Program-made: the position numbers and the translations under genes
Part shown: piece by piece, positions 5,915 through 8,048 of the stretch
Layout of the letters: every line of letters begins with the position of its first letter
How positions within the stretch are numbered: the first letter of the stretch is position 1
Source: an uncultured Rubellimicrobium sp.
GTDB lineage: Bacteria; Pseudomonadota; Alphaproteobacteria; Rhodobacterales; Rhodobacteraceae
NCBI GenBank assembly: GCA_902805995.1
Contig: CADCUU010000063.1
Span: forward strand, 1 to 8,048
Reading direction: 5' to 3'
Length of the DNA: 8,048 nt
Notes under the pieces: model-generated
The model's input: only the letters and a program-made list of their open reading frames with translations
Told to the model about the DNA's origin: nothing
Databases searched by the model: none

Positions 5915-7577
5915 GTACAACGAATTCGACGAAGCCTTCGTCCGCGAGCGGGCCGCCCAGTTCCGTGGCCAGGTGCAGCGCCGCATCGAGGGATCGCTGA
6001 CCGAGGACGAGTTCCGCCCCCTGCGGCTGATGAACGGCCTCTACCTCCAGCTTCATGCCTACATGCTGCGCGTCGCGATCCCCTACGGGACCCTGAACGT
6101 GAGCCAGATGCGCCGGCTCGCGGACATCGCGGAGCGGTGGGACAAGGGCTACGGCCACTTCACCACGCGCCAGAACATCCAGTTCAACTGGCCGCGCCTC
6201 AAGGACGTGCCCGACATCCTCGACGCGCTCGCGGATGTGGGGATGCACGCCATCCAGACCTCCGGCAACTGCGTGCGCAACGTGACCGCCGACCACTTCG
6301 CCGCCGCCGCGGCCGATGAGATCGCGGACCCGCGCCCGATCGCCGAACTGCTGCGCCAGTGGTCCATGGACCACCCGGAGTTCCAGTTCCTGCCGCGCAA
6401 GTTCAAGATCGCCATCACCGGCTCGCCCAACGACCGCGCCGTGACCAAGGCGCACGACATCGGCCTGCGCATGGTCCGCAACGCGGCCGGCGAGCCCGGA
6501 TTCGAGGTGATGGTGGGTGGCGGCCTTGGCCGTACGCCCATGCTCGCCCAGGTAATCCGGGACTTCCTGCCCCAGGCGGACCTGCTGCCCTACATCGAGG
6601 CGGTGCTCGGGGCCTACAACCTCCGGGGTCGGCGCGACAACAAGTACAAGGCCCGCATCAAGATCACTGTCTTCGAGAACGGGCTCGACGTCTTCAAGGC
6701 CCAGGTCGAGGAGCGTTTCGCGCGCCTGCGGCCCCAGTGGTCCGGCGTCGACCAGGAAATCCTGGAAGGGATCGAGGCGCAGTTCGCGCCCCCGGCCTTC
6801 CGCAACGCGCCTTATGACGATTACGAGGCGTTCCGTGCCTCCAACGGGGTGTTCCGCGCCTGGACGGACGTGAACCTCCACCCCCACCGGGTGGACGGCT
6901 ACGCCATCGTGTCGATCTCCCTCAAGAAGCACGGCGAGACCCCGGGCGACGCCACCGCGCACCAGATGCGCGTGATGGCGGATCTGGCCGAACGCTACGG
7001 CCACGGCGAGCTACGCGTCTCCCACGAGCAGAACATCATCATCCCGCATGTCCACAAGTCGGACCTGCCGGCGGTCTGGGCGGCCCTGCGCGAGGCGGAC
7101 CTCGCCACGGCCAACATCGGCCTCGTGAGCGACATCATCGCCTGCCCGGGCATGGACTACTGCGCGCTGGCCACGGCGCGGAGCATTCCCATCGCCCAGC
7201 AGATCGCCACCCGCTTCGATGAGCTGAAGGTCGAGCACGAGGTCGGGCCGCTCAAGATCAAGATCTCGGGCTGCATCAACGCCTGCGGGCACCACCATGT
7301 CGGCCATATCGGCATCCTCGGCCTCGACCGCGCGGGGGTGGAGAACTACCAGATCACGCTCGGCGGCGACGGCACTGAAACGGCCGCCATCGGCGAGAAG
7401 ATGGGCCCCGGCTTCCCCGCCGAGGAGATCGTGGGCGCGGTGGAGCGTCTGGTCCTGGGCTACCTCGACATCCGGCGCGACGCGGAGGAGACCTTCCTCG
7501 AAACGGTGCGCCGGGTCGGGTTGGAGCCCTTCAAGAGCTTCCTTTACGAAGCTGAGGAGACGGCGGATGCGGCCTGA
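5907..7577 (+). CDS. cysI: Assimilatory sulfite reductase, siroheme/4Fe-4S subunit
   Basis: This 556-aa protein reduces sulfite to sulfide with six electrons, giving sulfide for cysteine synthesis. The coupled cofactor ligands are Cys413 and Cys419 (CPGMDYC) and Cys456 and Cys460 (CINAC); they hold the [4Fe-4S] cluster, one bridging to siroheme. Anion-binding residues of the family are also present: Arg88 in TTRQNIQFNW, Arg124 in NCVRNVTAD, and Lys165 and Lys167 in RKFKIAITG. These correspond to the active-site Arg/Lys set of the E. coli enzyme. Both ferredoxin-like half-domain repeats are intact. An AAGAGG at 5895-5900 lies 6 nt before the ATG, which overlaps the previous gene by 8 nt. Nitrite reductases share this fold; the neighbouring cysH and cysG favour sulfite. 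No cysJ-type flavoprotein is in the window, so the electron donor is unknown. Confidence 0.96.
   Translation: MYKYNEFDEAFVRERAAQFRGQVQRRIEGSLTEDEFRPLRLMNGLYLQLHAYMLRVAIPYGTLNVSQMRRLADIAERWDKGYGHFTTRQNIQFNWPRLKDVPDILDALADVGMHAIQTSGNCVRNVTADHFAAAAADEIADPRPIAELLRQWSMDHPEFQFLPRKFKIAITGSPNDRAVTKAHDIGLRMVRNAAGEPGFEVMVGGGLGRTPMLAQVIRDFLPQADLLPYIEAVLGAYNLRGRRDNKYKARIKITVFENGLDVFKAQVEERFARLRPQWSGVDQEILEGIEAQFAPPAFRNAPYDDYEAFRASNGVFRAWTDVNLHPHRVDGYAIVSISLKKHGETPGDATAHQMRVMADLAERYGHGELRVSHEQNIIIPHVHKSDLPAVWAALREADLATANIGLVSDIIACPGMDYCALATARSIPIAQQIATRFDELKVEHEVGPLKIKISGCINACGHHHVGHIGILGLDRAGVENYQITLGGDGTETAAIGEKMGPGFPAEEIVGAVERLVLGYLDIRRDAEETFLETVRRVGLEPFKSFLYEAEETADAA
7554..7559 (+). promoter_or_regulatory. 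Ribosome binding site selecting the cysH start
   Basis: GAGGAG inside the 3' end of cysI lies 7 nt before the ATG at 7567. The next in-frame ATG at 7621 has no such motif, so the earlier start is preferred. Confidence 0.6.
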
Positions 7578-8048
7578 TTTCATCACGAAAGGCGGCGCCG
7601 AGCGCGTGAGCGGCGCGGGCATGAGCCCCGTGGCCGAGCGCGTGGCGGCCCTCAACGCCCGCTACAAGCACCACTCCGCGACCGATGTGCTGCATCACGC
7701 CATGACCGACCCGGAGGTCGGGCGGCTCGCGCTCGTGTCCTCCTTCGGGGCGGAGTCGGTCGTGCTCCTGCACATGGCGGCGGTGACGAACCGGCACGTC
7801 CCGGTCCTGTTCATCGACACGGAAATGCTGTTCGCCGAGACCCTGGCCTATCAGCTCGAACTCACCGAACGGCTGCGCCTCACCAACGTGCAGGTGATCC
7901 GCGCGAGCCGCGAGGCCGTGTTCGAGAGGGACAACGAAGGGCTCCTGCACCAGTACGACCCCGACGCCTGCTGCTCGCTTCGCAAGACCGAGCCGCTGCA
8001 GAACGCGCTCCAGGGCTATGATGCCTGGATCACCGGGCGGAAGCGGTA
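7567..8048 (+). CDS. cysH: Adenylylsulfate/phosphoadenylylsulfate reductase, 5' part (3' end outside window)
   Basis: The frame stays open to the right edge, giving 160 residues of an expected 230-260. The enzyme reduces APS or PAPS to sulfite using thioredoxin or glutaredoxin, directly before CysI in the pathway. Visible features are the PP-loop SSFGAES (58-64), the VLFIDTEMLF strand (80-89), the Cys135-Cys136 pair in DPDACCSLRKTEPL, and ITGRKR (155-160) at the edge. The CC pair is half of the [4Fe-4S] site of the APS-reductase type; the expected CxxC partner and the C-terminal catalytic Cys would lie to the right. Enterobacterial PAPS reductases lack the CC pair, so APS is the more likely substrate. 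The ATG overlaps the cysI stop by 11 nt. A later start at 7621 would drop 18 poorly conserved residues but has no ribosome binding site. Confidence 0.93.
   Translation, partial: MRPDFITKGGAERVSGAGMSPVAERVAALNARYKHHSATDVLHHAMTDPEVGRLALVSSFGAESVVLLHMAAVTNRHVPVLFIDTEMLFAETLAYQLELTERLRLTNVQVIRASREAVFERDNEGLLHQYDPDACCSLRKTEPLQNALQGYDAWITGRKR

Noticed and set aside
5634..7004. A 456-codon open frame on the - strand opposite DUF2849 and cysI
   Set aside because: Same cause; the + strand has well-conserved sulfite reductase motifs throughout and the - strand product shows none.

Overview
This window is about two-thirds GC and gene-dense, with strong Shine-Dalgarno motifs and strongly GC-biased third codon positions. 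The gene content and the protein sequences look like an alphaproteobacterium, most likely of the Rhodobacterales (Roseobacter/Rhodobacter) type. That placement is inference from recalled family resemblance, not from a database search. I see no mobile elements, CRISPR arrays, rRNA or tRNA genes, and no region of foreign-looking composition.

Left half (1-3517, all + strand): the 3' part of an amidase-signature hydrolase (cut by the left edge), then a complete A-type iron-sulfur carrier (SufA/IscA-like, 119 aa), a complete triosephosphate isomerase (tpiA, 254 aa) and a cytochrome P450 (387 aa). The tpiA stop and the P450 start overlap (TGATG), so these two are probably translationally coupled. 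There is no obvious functional link between them.

Right half (3567-8048): an assimilatory sulfate reduction locus. An Lrp/AsnC-family regulator on the - strand is divergent from a tightly packed + strand operon: cysG (siroheme synthase), a DUF2849-type small protein, cysI (siroheme/4Fe-4S sulfite reductase beta subunit) and cysH (APS/PAPS reductase, cut by the right edge). Adjacent genes overlap by 4, 8 and 11 nt. CysH makes sulfite, CysI reduces it to sulfide, and CysG makes the siroheme that CysI needs. The Lrp-type protein is the natural candidate regulator. The 147-bp divergent spacer holds a good -10 box for cysG and an imperfect palindrome centred near -40.

Most of the window is core metabolism with recognisable families. 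The parts with least known function are the DUF2849 protein, the Lrp regulator with its candidate operator, and the P450, whose conserved I-helix threonine is replaced by alanine. I found no evidence for a wholly new system.
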